Positions 52,531 through 60,759 of a stretch of 64,000 bases of DNA are shown in pieces (the stretch's first letter is position 1; every line of letters starts with the position of its first letter). Made by a program: the position numbers and the translations under genes. The notes below the pieces were generated by a model. The model was not told the origin of the DNA. It saw only the letters and a list, made by a program, of their open reading frames with translations, and ran no database searches. Origin of the DNA: JAFMIT01 sp044341215 (GTDB taxonomy: Bacteria > Actinomycetota > Actinomycetes > S36-B12 > UBA5976); the NCBI GenBank assembly GCA_044341215.1, contig JBIISC010000001.1, forward strand, positions 47,065-111,064, in the 5' to 3' direction.

Positions 52531-52544
52531 CTCTTGTGCAAGAG
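52531..52544. promoter_or_regulatory. Perfect palindrome in the scpA-parA divergent promoter
   Basis: CTCTTGTGCAAGAG, two 6-bp arms around TG, about 40 bp upstream of the scpA start and 74 bp upstream of parA. It could be an operator, for instance for the RHH-like partner of ParA; no known site matches it. Confidence 0.4.
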
Positions 52545-52617
52545 TCCAGCTCTGCCATACTCTCTACCTAGCGATACATCTAGAAGAATTTATAAAGAGA
52601 AAAGGTTTTATCGACAA

Positions 52618-53454
52618 ATGTCCATTTCGTTAGACGAATGGCTCTCATACGAGCCAAGAAAACCAAAAGTAAAACAAACCGTTGGTCCTGCTAGCGTTCT
52701 TTCAATCTTTAATCAAAAAGGTGGCGTTGGAAAAACAACTTCAACTATTTCAATCGGTGCTGCATTAGCGGAATACGGACGCAAAGTTCTTGTAGTTGAT
52801 TTCGATCCGCAAGGTTCCTTAACAGTCGGCTTAACTGGTAACCACGAAATATCGCCTTCTGTTTACGACCTTATTGTTGGCGGTGTTACGACTCAAGAAG
52901 TTATTTTGAAAACGCGAGTTCCAGGTCTGGATCTACTGCCAGCAGGAATAGATCTTGCTGCTGCTGAAGCTTGGTTGTTCAACGAAGTAGGCCGGGAGTA
53001 CGCGCTACAACGTGCACTAGCTCCAGTCGTAAACGATTATGACTATATTTTGATCGATTGCCTTCCTTCGCTTGGATTGCTTGCAATCAATGCTTTATCA
53101 GTGAGCCAAGGTTTAATCATTCCCTTGCAGTGCGAGTTTTATGCTTTAAAAGGTTTAGCTTTGCTTCAAGAAACTTTAGAAAAAGTTCAATCTCGAATCA
53201 ACCCAAGTTTGGAAGTTAAAGGTATCTTGCCAACTCGCGTGGGACGTTCCACACATCATCGTGATGTATTGGAATTAGTGATTCAAGGTTTTGGGGAAAC
53301 AGTTTTTCACACAATTATTCCTGACACAATCAAAATTAGTGACTCGACTATGGCTGCGCAACCAATCACAAGTTACGCATCTACTTCAAATGCAGCTGAG
53401 GCATACCGTCATGTCGCAGCAGAACTAATTGAAAGAATTGAAGGTAAAAAATGA
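52618..53454 (+). CDS. ParA family ATPase
   Basis: A 278-aa MinD/ParA-type ATPase (Rv1708-like). It has the deviant Walker A FNQKGGVGKTTST (about 31-43), DFDPQGSL and the switch region IDCLPSLGLLAINAL. The N-terminus begins MSISLDEWLSYEP. It is next to scpA, as in other actinobacteria, and its stop overlaps the following gene by 4 nt. It is not the oriC parAB pair, since no ParB is beside it. A role in chromosome or protein-cluster positioning is inferred. Confidence 0.9.
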   Translation: MSISLDEWLSYEPRKPKVKQTVGPASVLSIFNQKGGVGKTTSTISIGAALAEYGRKVLVVDFDPQGSLTVGLTGNHEISPSVYDLIVGGVTTQEVILKTRVPGLDLLPAGIDLAAAEAWLFNEVGREYALQRALAPVVNDYDYILIDCLPSLGLLAINALSVSQGLIIPLQCEFYALKGLALLQETLEKVQSRINPSLEVKGILPTRVGRSTHHRDVLELVIQGFGETVFHTIIPDTIKISDSTMAAQPITSYASTSNAAEAYRHVAAELIERIEGKK

Positions 53455-53864
53455 GTAAGCGCCCAGCACTACCAGGTGCCGAAGAACTCTTCCGCCGAAC
53501 AGCTACTCCTATTCGGCCAGATGTAAACCAAACACCAACGGTTTCAGTTGTGCCAGACGTTGAGATTGACGATTCCACACCAAATGCAATGGAAGGTGGA
53601 GTTCGACCAGTTGCAGTAACTGGTCGTCGTCGTCGTGGCGCCGGAAGACCAACTGGGCGCATCCGTCACGAAGAAAAGATTACGGTTTACGTCTCTCCGG
53701 AAGAATTAATTGAATTGGAACAAGCTCGCCTAACTTTGCGCGGAACCCACGGGATGGCAGTAGATCGCGGACGTATTGTGCGGGAAGCGATTGCGGTTGT
53801 AGTGGCTGACCTTGAATCCCGCGGTGGAGACTCAGTACTAGTACGAAGACTTAAAGGCCTCTAA
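53451..53864 (+). CDS. Small basic protein with ribbon-helix-helix-like C-terminus, partner of ParA
   Basis: A 137-aa protein not assigned to a named family. The first 55 residues are proline-rich and probably unstructured. Then comes RRRRGAGRPTGRIRHEEK, followed by ITVYVSPEELIELEQARLTLR and RGRIVREAIAVVVADLESRG, which looks like a ribbon-helix-helix DNA-binding unit. The 4-nt overlap with parA suggests they work as a pair, like ParA with a ParG/CopG-type protein. It abuts the convergent xerD with no gap. Confidence 0.72.
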   Translation: MSKRPALPGAEELFRRTATPIRPDVNQTPTVSVVPDVEIDDSTPNAMEGGVRPVAVTGRRRRGAGRPTGRIRHEEKITVYVSPEELIELEQARLTLRGTHGMAVDRGRIVREAIAVVVADLESRGGDSVLVRRLKGL

Positions 53865-54764
53865 TCACCTTTGCGCGCGAGGATGTGAAGTTGCATAAAC
53901 CTCACGTAATCTCTGTGCGGTAATTAGAGTGTAGATCTGTGTAGTAGTCACAGACGCATGCCCTAACAATTCTTGAACTACCCGTAAATCTGCCCCACCT
54001 TCAAGCAAATGCGTAGCAAAACAATGACGCAAAGTATGAGGTGACACAGTCTCTTTCAGCGTCGCGATTTCTGCACATCTACGCACTGCATTAAATGCAG
54101 AATTTCTAGATAACTGATTACCCTGTTTATTAAGGAAAAGGAAATTTGAACTCTTCTTCAAAAGTATGGGTCTTGACCTAACTAAATACTTGTCTAAAGC
54201 AGATATAGCATGACTTCCGATTGGAACAACTCTGGTTTTCCCGCCTTTGCCAAGTAAACGGACACTCTCATTAGCGCGATCAAAATCAGTAATGCTTAGA
54301 TTTACAACCTCGCTCACACGAGCACCGGTTGAGTACAAAAATTCAACCAAGGCATAGTCTCTTATGTCCAGAATTTCATCTGACATCTTGAGAGCGTCAA
54401 CCAAACGAATTGTTTGTTCGATCGAAAGCGCCTTAGGTAATTTTGAAGGCAACTTCTGTGTCACAAAACCAGAAGTTGCATCAATAATCACCCATTTCTC
54501 ACGTAATGCAAATTTGTGCAACCCGCGCACAGACGCCAGCATTCTTTGAATTGAAGTTCTCGAATATTGACCAGAGCTAATACTTTGCTGGAAATCATAG
54601 GTAATCTGATTGTCGATTTTCCCGATAGCGTCCACTTGTTTCGATTCCAAGAACAGTGAATAGATTTGCAAATCCTTAGCGTATGCAATCAAGGTATTTG
54701 GACTCAATTGACGCTCTACCTTTAAGTGGCTCAAATACTCTTTGATTTGATTTCCTATTTGCAT
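53865..54764 (-). CDS. xerD: Tyrosine recombinase XerD
   Basis: A 299-aa site-specific recombinase that resolves chromosome dimers at dif. Catalytic residues are Arg149 (STGARVSEV), a Lys in LGKGGKTRVV, His243 and Arg246 (HTLRHCFATHL), His269 (LLGHASV) and the nucleophile Tyr278. The N-terminal SAM-like DNA-binding domain covers about 1-100. Rv1701 has the same location near pyrG. The ATG has TAATCT 7 nt upstream. Confidence 0.95.
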   Translation of the reverse strand: MQIGNQIKEYLSHLKVERQLSPNTLIAYAKDLQIYSLFLESKQVDAIGKIDNQITYDFQQSISSGQYSRTSIQRMLASVRGLHKFALREKWVIIDATSGFVTQKLPSKLPKALSIEQTIRLVDALKMSDEILDIRDYALVEFLYSTGARVSEVVNLSITDFDRANESVRLLGKGGKTRVVPIGSHAISALDKYLVRSRPILLKKSSNFLFLNKQGNQLSRNSAFNAVRRCAEIATLKETVSPHTLRHCFATHLLEGGADLRVVQELLGHASVTTTQIYTLITAQRLREVYATSHPRAQR

Positions 54765-54771
54765 ATCGCGC

Positions 54772-54777
54772 AGATTA
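54772..54777 (-). promoter_or_regulatory. -10 box of xerD (leaderless)
   Basis: TAATCT on the minus strand, 7 nt before the ATG at 54764. It lies in the 22-nt gap after the Nudix gene. Confidence 0.5.
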
Positions 54778-54786
54778 ACTTAAGAA

Positions 54787-55416
54787 CTACTGCTCGAAAA
54801 CGCGATTTGTCGCAATTAGGTGATCGCGCAATGGCCAAGATGCATCTGCTGGACGCAATTTTGCGAGATCTAATGATCGATACGCTGTTAGAGCTAAAAC
54901 AGCGGTCGGACTAGCCAACTTGCCAGCAACTATTTCATCCATCAGTGTTGACATTGGTATCCATTTCGGGTCCAACTCTGTCTCTTCAGCTTCTAAGTTT
55001 GATGAGTCAAATCCCGTAAAAGTTAAGTCGCGTGCCAGGAAAATTCTCACAGCTTCCGAGGAAGAACCTGGCGTGGTACAAAAGTCACACAAGACAGACC
55101 AATTTTGTGCGATGTATCCGGTCTCTTCTAATAGTTCGCGCTTAGCAGCCTCAAAAGGTGACTCTTTGGGAAAATCAAGTAGGCCTGCAGGAATTTCTAC
55201 AAGATTGGCTGCAACAGGATGCCTGTATTGATGAATGGTTAACACATCTTCGTTTTCGTTCAATGCAAGCACGGCGACCGCACCCATATGCTGCAGATAG
55301 TCACGTGTTAATTCGTGATCGCCAAGAGTGAATGTCTCTTTGACAATGCCCCAGATTTTGCCCGTGTACTCAACTGAGGATTTTGAAACGGGTAAATTAC
55401 GAATCTGATCAAACAT
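54787..55416 (-). CDS. Nudix hydrolase, ADP-ribose pyrophosphatase-like
   Basis: A 209-aa Nudix hydrolase. The catalytic box is intact: GLLDFPKESPFEAAKRELLEETGY (about 78-101) with REL-EE. VYHQYRHP-type and EIPAG segments before it match ADP-ribose/ADP-sugar pyrophosphatases, and it corresponds to Rv1700 next to pyrG. ATG is 1 nt after the pyrG stop, so the two are coupled. It would clear toxic ADP-ribose. Confidence 0.9.
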   Translation of the reverse strand: MFDQIRNLPVSKSSVEYTGKIWGIVKETFTLGDHELTRDYLQHMGAVAVLALNENEDVLTIHQYRHPVAANLVEIPAGLLDFPKESPFEAAKRELLEETGYIAQNWSVLCDFCTTPGSSSEAVRIFLARDLTFTGFDSSNLEAEETELDPKWIPMSTLMDEIVAGKLASPTAVLALTAYRSLDLAKLRPADASWPLRDHLIATNRVFEQ

Positions 55417-55417
55417 G

Positions 55418-57046
55418 CTATTTAGCGAGAGCTGCTTTTATTAGGCCTCTAAAAAGCGGGTGCGCCTGAGTCGGCCGAGATTTAAACTCCGGATGTGCTT
55501 GAGTAGAAACATAATACGGATGCACATCTGCTGGCAGTTCAACAAACTCAACTAGTTTGCCATCCGGCGAAACGCCAGAGAAACGAAGTCCCGCTTTATC
55601 TAAATCGACACGGTACCCATTATTAACTTCGTAGCGATGACGGTGACGCTCTTCGACAACTTCAGCACCATAGGTTTTAGAAACCACACTTCCGGCAGTT
55701 AAGTGCGCCACGTAAGAACCAAGTCGCATTGTGCCGCCCATGTCTCGCTGACCTGAGACAACGTCATGTTGATCATTCATAGTTGCGATTACTGGGTTTG
55801 CACTCTCTGGATCAAACTCTGCACTGGCCGCATCTTTGATTCCTAAAATATTTCGCGCATATTCAATAACCATACATTGCAAACCGAGGCATATGCCAAG
55901 TGTCGGTATTTTGTTTTCGCGAGCGTATTTCAAAGCGCCAAGTTTTCCTTCAATGCCACGAACTCCGAATCCGCCTGGAACTAGGACAGCTTCAACATCT
56001 GCAAGTGCTTCCTTGGCTCCTTCAGGGGTTTCACACAAGTCTGAAGCAACCCATTTAATGTTTACTCTGCAGTCGTTTGCAAAACCACCAGCACGCAACG
56101 CTTCGGTGACGGACAAATAGGCGTCCGGCAAATCGATGTATTTCCCGACCAATGCCACTGTGACCGCATGTTTAGGGTGATGAACAACTCTGAGAAGCTC
56201 ATCCCAACTACTCCAGTTAACATCTTTAAACGGCAAACCTAATTTGCGAACAATGTAACTATCCAAACCTTCAGAATGTAGAACCTTAGGAATGTCATAG
56301 ATGCTCGGCGCATCTGCCGCCGCAACTATCGCGGGTTGATCTACGTCACACATCATGGAAATTTTACGTTTAATGGCTTCAGGAACTTCACGGTCACAAC
56401 GCAAGACCAAAGCATCTGGTTGAATACCAAAACTACGTAACGCAGCAACAGAGTGTTGAGTTGGTTTGGTCTTCAATTCACCTGAAGGTCCAATATATGG
56501 CAATAAAGAAACATGGATAAAGAAAGCATTTTCACGACCAATGTCGTGGCGAACTTGGCGAGCTGCTTCAATGAATGGCAAAGATTCAATATCTCCGACA
56601 GTCCCACCAATTTCTGTTATTACAACGTCAACGTCTTCCGTTCCCATTGATCTAATACGGGATTTAATTTCATTGGTGATGTGAGGGATAACTTGAACGG
56701 TATCACCCAAATATTCACCACGGCGCTCTTTAGCAATAACCTGTGAATATACCTGGCCTGTAGTCACATTTGCATTGGCTACAAGATTCACATTTAAGAA
56801 ACGCTCATAATGGCCGATATCTAAATCTGTTTCAGCGCCATCTTCTGTAACAAAAACTTCTCCATGTTGAAATGGATTCATCGTGCCTGGGTCAACATTC
56901 AAATAGGGATCGAGTTTTTGCATGGTTACTCGCAACCCACGCGCGGTTAGGAGGTTTCCAAGACTTGATGCGGTCAAACCTTTACCAAGACTTGAAGCGA
57001 CGCCGCCAGTAACAAAAATGTGTTTAACTTCTCGAGCCGTGCTCAA
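55418..57046 (-). CDS. pyrG: CTP synthase
   Basis: Makes CTP from UTP, ATP and glutamine. The 542-aa protein has the synthase domain (IFVTGGVASSLGKGLTASSLG near the N-terminus, EIGGTVGDIESLPF) and a class I glutaminase domain with the nucleophile Cys in LGICLGLQCMVIEYAR and a C-terminal His-x-Glu in AHPEFKSRP. The TTG start has a GGGAG Shine-Dalgarno. A 129-nt leader with a strong hairpin and a C-rich predicted transcription start precedes it. Confidence 0.97.
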   Translation of the reverse strand: MSTAREVKHIFVTGGVASSLGKGLTASSLGNLLTARGLRVTMQKLDPYLNVDPGTMNPFQHGEVFVTEDGAETDLDIGHYERFLNVNLVANANVTTGQVYSQVIAKERRGEYLGDTVQVIPHITNEIKSRIRSMGTEDVDVVITEIGGTVGDIESLPFIEAARQVRHDIGRENAFFIHVSLLPYIGPSGELKTKPTQHSVAALRSFGIQPDALVLRCDREVPEAIKRKISMMCDVDQPAIVAAADAPSIYDIPKVLHSEGLDSYIVRKLGLPFKDVNWSSWDELLRVVHHPKHAVTVALVGKYIDLPDAYLSVTEALRAGGFANDCRVNIKWVASDLCETPEGAKEALADVEAVLVPGGFGVRGIEGKLGALKYARENKIPTLGICLGLQCMVIEYARNILGIKDAASAEFDPESANPVIATMNDQHDVVSGQRDMGGTMRLGSYVAHLTAGSVVSKTYGAEVVEERHRHRYEVNNGYRVDLDKAGLRFSGVSPDGKLVEFVELPADVHPYYVSTQAHPEFKSRPTQAHPLFRGLIKAALAK

Positions 57047-57073
57047 TTTTTAACTCCCGCGAACCAGATGTGC

Positions 57074-57089
57074 GGCGGGCAAACCCGCC
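57074..57089 (-). promoter_or_regulatory. GC-rich hairpin in the pyrG leader
   Basis: GGCGGG and CCCGCC (4-nt loop) form a stable stem 28 nt before the pyrG start. There is no following U-run, so it is not a plain terminator for recN. With TACTCT at 57105-57110 upstream and a run of five C at the predicted start (57097-57101), it could belong to a CTP-responsive leader. Confidence 0.35.
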
Positions 57090-57104
57090 TGTCCACGGGG
57101 GTTC

Positions 57105-57110
57105 AGAGTA
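57105..57110 (-). promoter_or_regulatory. Possible -10 box for pyrG
   Basis: TACTCT on the minus strand, placing transcription start in the C-run at 57097-57101. The only TANNNT hexamer I noticed close to this leader. Confidence 0.35.
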
Positions 57111-57175
57111 ACACCTGCTGAGCCATTAGCCTCAAACCACACAACCGCTGAAGAATATTCTTGATTTTTTTGGGC

Positions 57176-58855
57176 CTATTTGAGGCTTTTCTTAAAGTCC
57201 ATAGCCATCTCAATCAATTCACTAGCATGTGCGGTGGCCGATTCTGAGCCCTCAAGACCCGCCAGCATTCGTGAAATTTCAGAGATTCTCTCAGAGTCTT
57301 CTAGATTTTTGATTGAAGTTTGGGTGACAAGTCCATCTGATGCCTTAGATACGTTTATATGCTGATCTGCGAAAGCTGCTATCTGAGGTAAGTGAGTAAC
57401 TACAAGAACTTGTGAAAGTTTGCTGAGCATCGTCAATTTTTCCCCCACCGCAATAGCTGCTGCCCCAGCTACTCCCGCATCAACTTCGTCAAAAATCAAA
57501 ACTGCAGGACTGTTTGAGGACAAAAGAGCCACTTCGAGAGCGAGCATTACACGTGAAAGCTCCCCACCCGATGCCGCGCTAGCTATCGGTTGAAATTTCA
57601 TTCCTGGATTTGCGTTGAATAAGAATTCAATTTTGTCCTGGCCGAATTCGCTAATATCTACCTTAGTAATTTCAGTTGCGAATTCAGCTGAAGGCATTGC
57701 AAGTTCACGGATTTCGCGAGTAACAATTTCAGAGAATTGTTTGGCTGTGGTTCTGCGAATTTCAGTCAATGCATCCGCACACTCCCTGCAAACCCTTTCA
57801 CTCTCTAGAACACGCTCTTGCAATTTCTTTAGTTCGGTCCCATCTGGGTCTATGAGCGACAGCTGGCGTCTAGAGGTAATTGCCCATGCAATCAGGGAAG
57901 ATTCATCTGGTCCGTGACGGAGCAATAACGCCTTTATCTGTCGCTGCCGCATCATCAATGTGTCAAGGTCGTCTCCCTCGCTTTCCAATCTCGACAATTC
58001 CGAATTCAATTCGACTTCCAAGTCGGCAATATCGTTTGAAATGCTTGTTAACTGATCGTGAATTCGACTCAGTCCAGAGTCAGATTTAACTCTTTCGATT
58101 GCCTGGCGCGCCAGTTTCAATGAAGCAGAAACAGAACCGTCGTCGCTTTGCATAGCCAATAATGCGGTTGATATTGCACTCCTAAATTCTTCTTTGCGGC
58201 TAACTCTCTCAACGGATTGTGCAATATCTGCAACATCGCCCTCGGCCATATTCAGCGAATCAAAAACCGAAAGATCCGCCTTTATGTTTTCAGCATTTGC
58301 CAAAAGCTCTTTGCGGGTTTTTTCTAATCTTGCTAATTCAGCGATTCCAGAACGCCAAGCAGCATACGCAGCGCTGAATTTGGTAAAAACTTGATTTAAT
58401 TCCATGCCGCCAAAAGAATCGAGCAATTCTCGATGGGTTTGGGATTTAAGCAATCGCAAACTGTCGTGCTGACCATGAATGGCAAGCCAAAAACTACTCA
58501 AATCTTCCAACGTAGCCGCTGGGAACGGACGGCCGCCAATTGCTGTCTTTGCTCGTCCGTTGCTTGGAAAAGTTCTGGAAATCAGCATGAAACCGTCGTC
58601 GACTGATATACCCAATTCTGAAATATGTTTTCTAAGGCTATCTCTGCCAACAGAGACCGATGCATCAACTGTGACGTTTGCATCTGGCATCACTCCAACG
58701 ACTGATGGCTTTTCACCACGCAAAATCCGAACCGCGTCAAGTAATAGAGTCTTGCCGGCACCAGTCTCACCAGTTATTGCGACAAAACCAGGTTTGAAAT
58801 CTATTTCAGCTTCAGAGATCAAACCAAGATCGCGGATGCGAATCGATTCAAGCAT
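57176..58855 (-). CDS. recN: DNA repair protein RecN
   Basis: An SMC-like ATPase for double-strand-break repair. The 560-aa protein has Walker A ITGETGAGKTLLLDA (about 26-40), long coiled-coil arms (about 150-370), signature ASGGELSRVMLALEV and Walker B VLIFDEVDAGVAG with a D-loop. The start at 58855 (MLESIRIRDLGLI) overlaps nadK by 8 nt; a start 84 nt further upstream would add a non-family extension. Confidence 0.94.
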   Translation of the reverse strand: MLESIRIRDLGLISEAEIDFKPGFVAITGETGAGKTLLLDAVRILRGEKPSVVGVMPDANVTVDASVSVGRDSLRKHISELGISVDDGFMLISRTFPSNGRAKTAIGGRPFPAATLEDLSSFWLAIHGQHDSLRLLKSQTHRELLDSFGGMELNQVFTKFSAAYAAWRSGIAELARLEKTRKELLANAENIKADLSVFDSLNMAEGDVADIAQSVERVSRKEEFRSAISTALLAMQSDDGSVSASLKLARQAIERVKSDSGLSRIHDQLTSISNDIADLEVELNSELSRLESEGDDLDTLMMRQRQIKALLLRHGPDESSLIAWAITSRRQLSLIDPDGTELKKLQERVLESERVCRECADALTEIRRTTAKQFSEIVTREIRELAMPSAEFATEITKVDISEFGQDKIEFLFNANPGMKFQPIASAASGGELSRVMLALEVALLSSNSPAVLIFDEVDAGVAGAAAIAVGEKLTMLSKLSQVLVVTHLPQIAAFADQHINVSKASDGLVTQTSIKNLEDSERISEISRMLAGLEGSESATAHASELIEMAMDFKKSLK

Positions 58856-59690
58856 TGTCAGATTCTCGCCAAGACGTAGTAGGCAAACGAAACTTCTGCA
58901 CAAGCCGATCGGCAAAAGACGTTGAATGAATGCGGGCAAATTGCAGCTCTAATGAGCTTCCAGTAACAATGACGAAGTCTCCCTGAACCAATTCGAAATT
59001 TCTGCGCCCATCTAGTGTGATTGTAGCTTTAGTGGAGAGAATTTCACTTTGCAGTCTTGAAGAAGGATCGAACACAAGTGGACGGGCAAACAATGCATGG
59101 GCCGCTACCGGTACTGTGATTATTGCCTTGGTATTTGGCCAAAGAATTGGCCCACCGGCGCTAAATGCATAAGCAGTTGAACCCGTTGAAGTTGCCACAA
59201 TAAGGCCATCTCCAGAAAATGCCATCAAGACTGTATTGTCCACAGAAACCCTTAGCTCGGTCATCAACTCTGGTGGTACTTTCTCTATCGCCGCATCGTT
59301 AATGGCAAAACTTTCAAAAACTGTTTTCGAACCACGAATAACCTTCACGTCGATTACTGTTCGAGTCTCAATCTCCCACTTTTTATTTACGATTGCTTCC
59401 ACGGCAGATGAGATGTCGGTAACTTCTGCTTCGGCGAGAAAACCAACTCTGCCTAGATTGATACCAAGTATCGGAATTCCAATTCCGAAAACCATTTCTA
59501 CGGCTTTCAAGATGGTCCCGTCCCCACCGAGAACCACGACCATCTCGCAATCAGAAACTAATGCTGACTTTTCTGGGGTGAGTTCAACTGTAGCGATTTG
59601 GAAGTCGCCCAATTCCTTTGTCAGCTGCTTGAAGAGTTCTTGAACAAGTTCCCGCTCGCTATGTAGCACTATTCCAATTTGCCTGGTCAT
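58848..59690 (-). CDS. nadK: NAD kinase
   Basis: Phosphorylates NAD to NADP. The 280-aa protein has the GGDGT motif (55-59), GINLGRVGFL, FAINDAAIEK (N-D of the NE/D motif) and the glycine-rich STGSTAYAFSAGGP. It overlaps recN and tlyA by 8 and 4 nt. The tlyA-nadK-recN order is the same as Rv1694-Rv1696. Confidence 0.96.
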   Translation of the reverse strand: MTRQIGIVLHSERELVQELFKQLTKELGDFQIATVELTPEKSALVSDCEMVVVLGGDGTILKAVEMVFGIGIPILGINLGRVGFLAEAEVTDISSAVEAIVNKKWEIETRTVIDVKVIRGSKTVFESFAINDAAIEKVPPELMTELRVSVDNTVLMAFSGDGLIVATSTGSTAYAFSAGGPILWPNTKAIITVPVAAHALFARPLVFDPSSRLQSEILSTKATITLDGRRNFELVQGDFVIVTGSSLELQFARIHSTSFADRLVQKFRLPTTSWRESDNA

Positions 59691-60493
59691 TGCGGTCCCT
59701 CCTCAATCGCTTTCGAAACTAGAGCTTCAATCTCGTGCTTATCCTTGCAGATTTCACCAAGTTGTAACCACACGAAATACTCAACATTTCCTGACGGTCC
59801 CGGCAACCCACTGGCCTTGACACCTTTCAGAGCAAGCCCAAGCGCTTGGGCGGCAGCGATGACGGAAATTACTGCTGACTTACGCAACCCTGACTCTCGA
59901 ACTACCCCGTCGCCAACAAATTCTCGACCCACTTCGAATTGTGGCTTGACCATCAGCAGCATCTGAACATTGGCTGATCCGACTTCACAAAGGGCGGGTA
60001 GAACCGTCCTTAATGAAATGAATGACAGATCGGAAACTATACGACTTGGTGATTGTGAGATGTTTACGAGTTTTAAGAATCTGATATTTGTACGTTCGAG
60101 ATTTTCAACTTTTGCGTCTTGACGCAATTGCCATGCAAGCTGCCCATAGCCAACGTCAACCGCGATTACTTTTTTTGCTCCTTTTTCTAAACATACTTGG
60201 GTGAAACCTCCAGTACTTGCTCCGGCGTCAAGAACAACTTCGTCACTAATTGTGAAACCTTGCTCTTCGAACGCTTCCAGGGCACTAAGCAGTTTTATAG
60301 CTCCACGAGAAACCCACTTGGAGTCTTGTACCTCACGAATCACAATAGAAACTTCGTTAGTTACCCGCCTAGAAGACTTGTTACTCGCCACTCCATCTAC
60401 AAGAACAAAACCACTGGCAATCATTTCTTGAGCATGTTCGCGTGAGCGAGCTAATTTGCGCCGCACTAATTCTGCGTCAAGCCGGACCAACAT
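59687..60493 (-). CDS. tlyA: TlyA family rRNA 2'-O-methyltransferase
   Basis: A 268-aa protein: N-terminal S4 RNA-binding domain (about 2-60, VRLDAELVRRKLARSREHAQEMIASGFVLVDG) and a FtsJ-like SAM methyltransferase domain with VVLDAGASTGGFTQVCLEKGA and VIAVDVGYGQL. Mycobacterial TlyA methylates 16S and 23S rRNA and makes cells capreomycin-sensitive. It overlaps nadK by 4 nt. It lies 5 nt after a small conserved gene. Confidence 0.93.
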   Translation of the reverse strand: MLVRLDAELVRRKLARSREHAQEMIASGFVLVDGVASNKSSRRVTNEVSIVIREVQDSKWVSRGAIKLLSALEAFEEQGFTISDEVVLDAGASTGGFTQVCLEKGAKKVIAVDVGYGQLAWQLRQDAKVENLERTNIRFLKLVNISQSPSRIVSDLSFISLRTVLPALCEVGSANVQMLLMVKPQFEVGREFVGDGVVRESGLRKSAVISVIAAAQALGLALKGVKASGLPGPSGNVEYFVWLQLGEICKDKHEIEALVSKAIEEGPQ

Positions 60494-60498
60494 GGAAA

Positions 60499-60711
60499 CT
60501 AAGACAAATCAGAAAGAGTGTCTTGCAATCGGCGATGAATGTCTTCAAATAAAAGTTGCTTTTCTTCAGTTGCTAACTCGCTAGAGTCTTGAAGTAAATC
60601 AAGAGCGGCGTCTACACGCTCATTGCCAGTTTTTTCAACAAACATCTGCAATGGCAAAGTTGACGAAGCCTCAACGGAGACTGGGTTTTCGTTTTCGTTT
60701 GAAAATTCCAT
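60499..60711 (-). CDS. Small conserved hypothetical protein upstream of tlyA
   Basis: A 70-aa acidic protein. Its second half, TGNERVDAALDLLQDSSELATEEKQLLFEDIHRRLQDTLSDLS, looks like the short helical protein found between the HAD phosphatase and tlyA genes in other actinobacteria (VDAAL...HRRL). There is no membrane segment. Function unknown. An AGTAGGGA purine stretch precedes the ATG, and tlyA starts 5 nt after its stop, so it is in the same operon. Confidence 0.72.
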   Translation of the reverse strand: MEFSNENENPVSVEASSTLPLQMFVEKTGNERVDAALDLLQDSSELATEEKQLLFEDIHRRLQDTLSDLS

Positions 60712-60759
60712 AATTCCCTACTTCTAACCTAGCAACTGCAAAACTTACTGTACCCCGAA

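Noticed and set aside
52504..52617. Extended N-terminus of ParA (38 codons)
   Set aside because: The upstream start overlaps the divergent scpA promoter; the ATG at 52618 begins the recognisable protein.
53865..54764. XerD-like recombinase as a sign of an integrated element
   Set aside because: Position, length and motifs match the conserved housekeeping xerD near pyrG; no att repeats or phage genes are present.
57151..57162. AAGAATATTCTT palindrome after recN as a terminator
   Set aside because: It is followed by a T-run only on the plus strand, where no gene ends; the stem has no loop and is very AT-rich.
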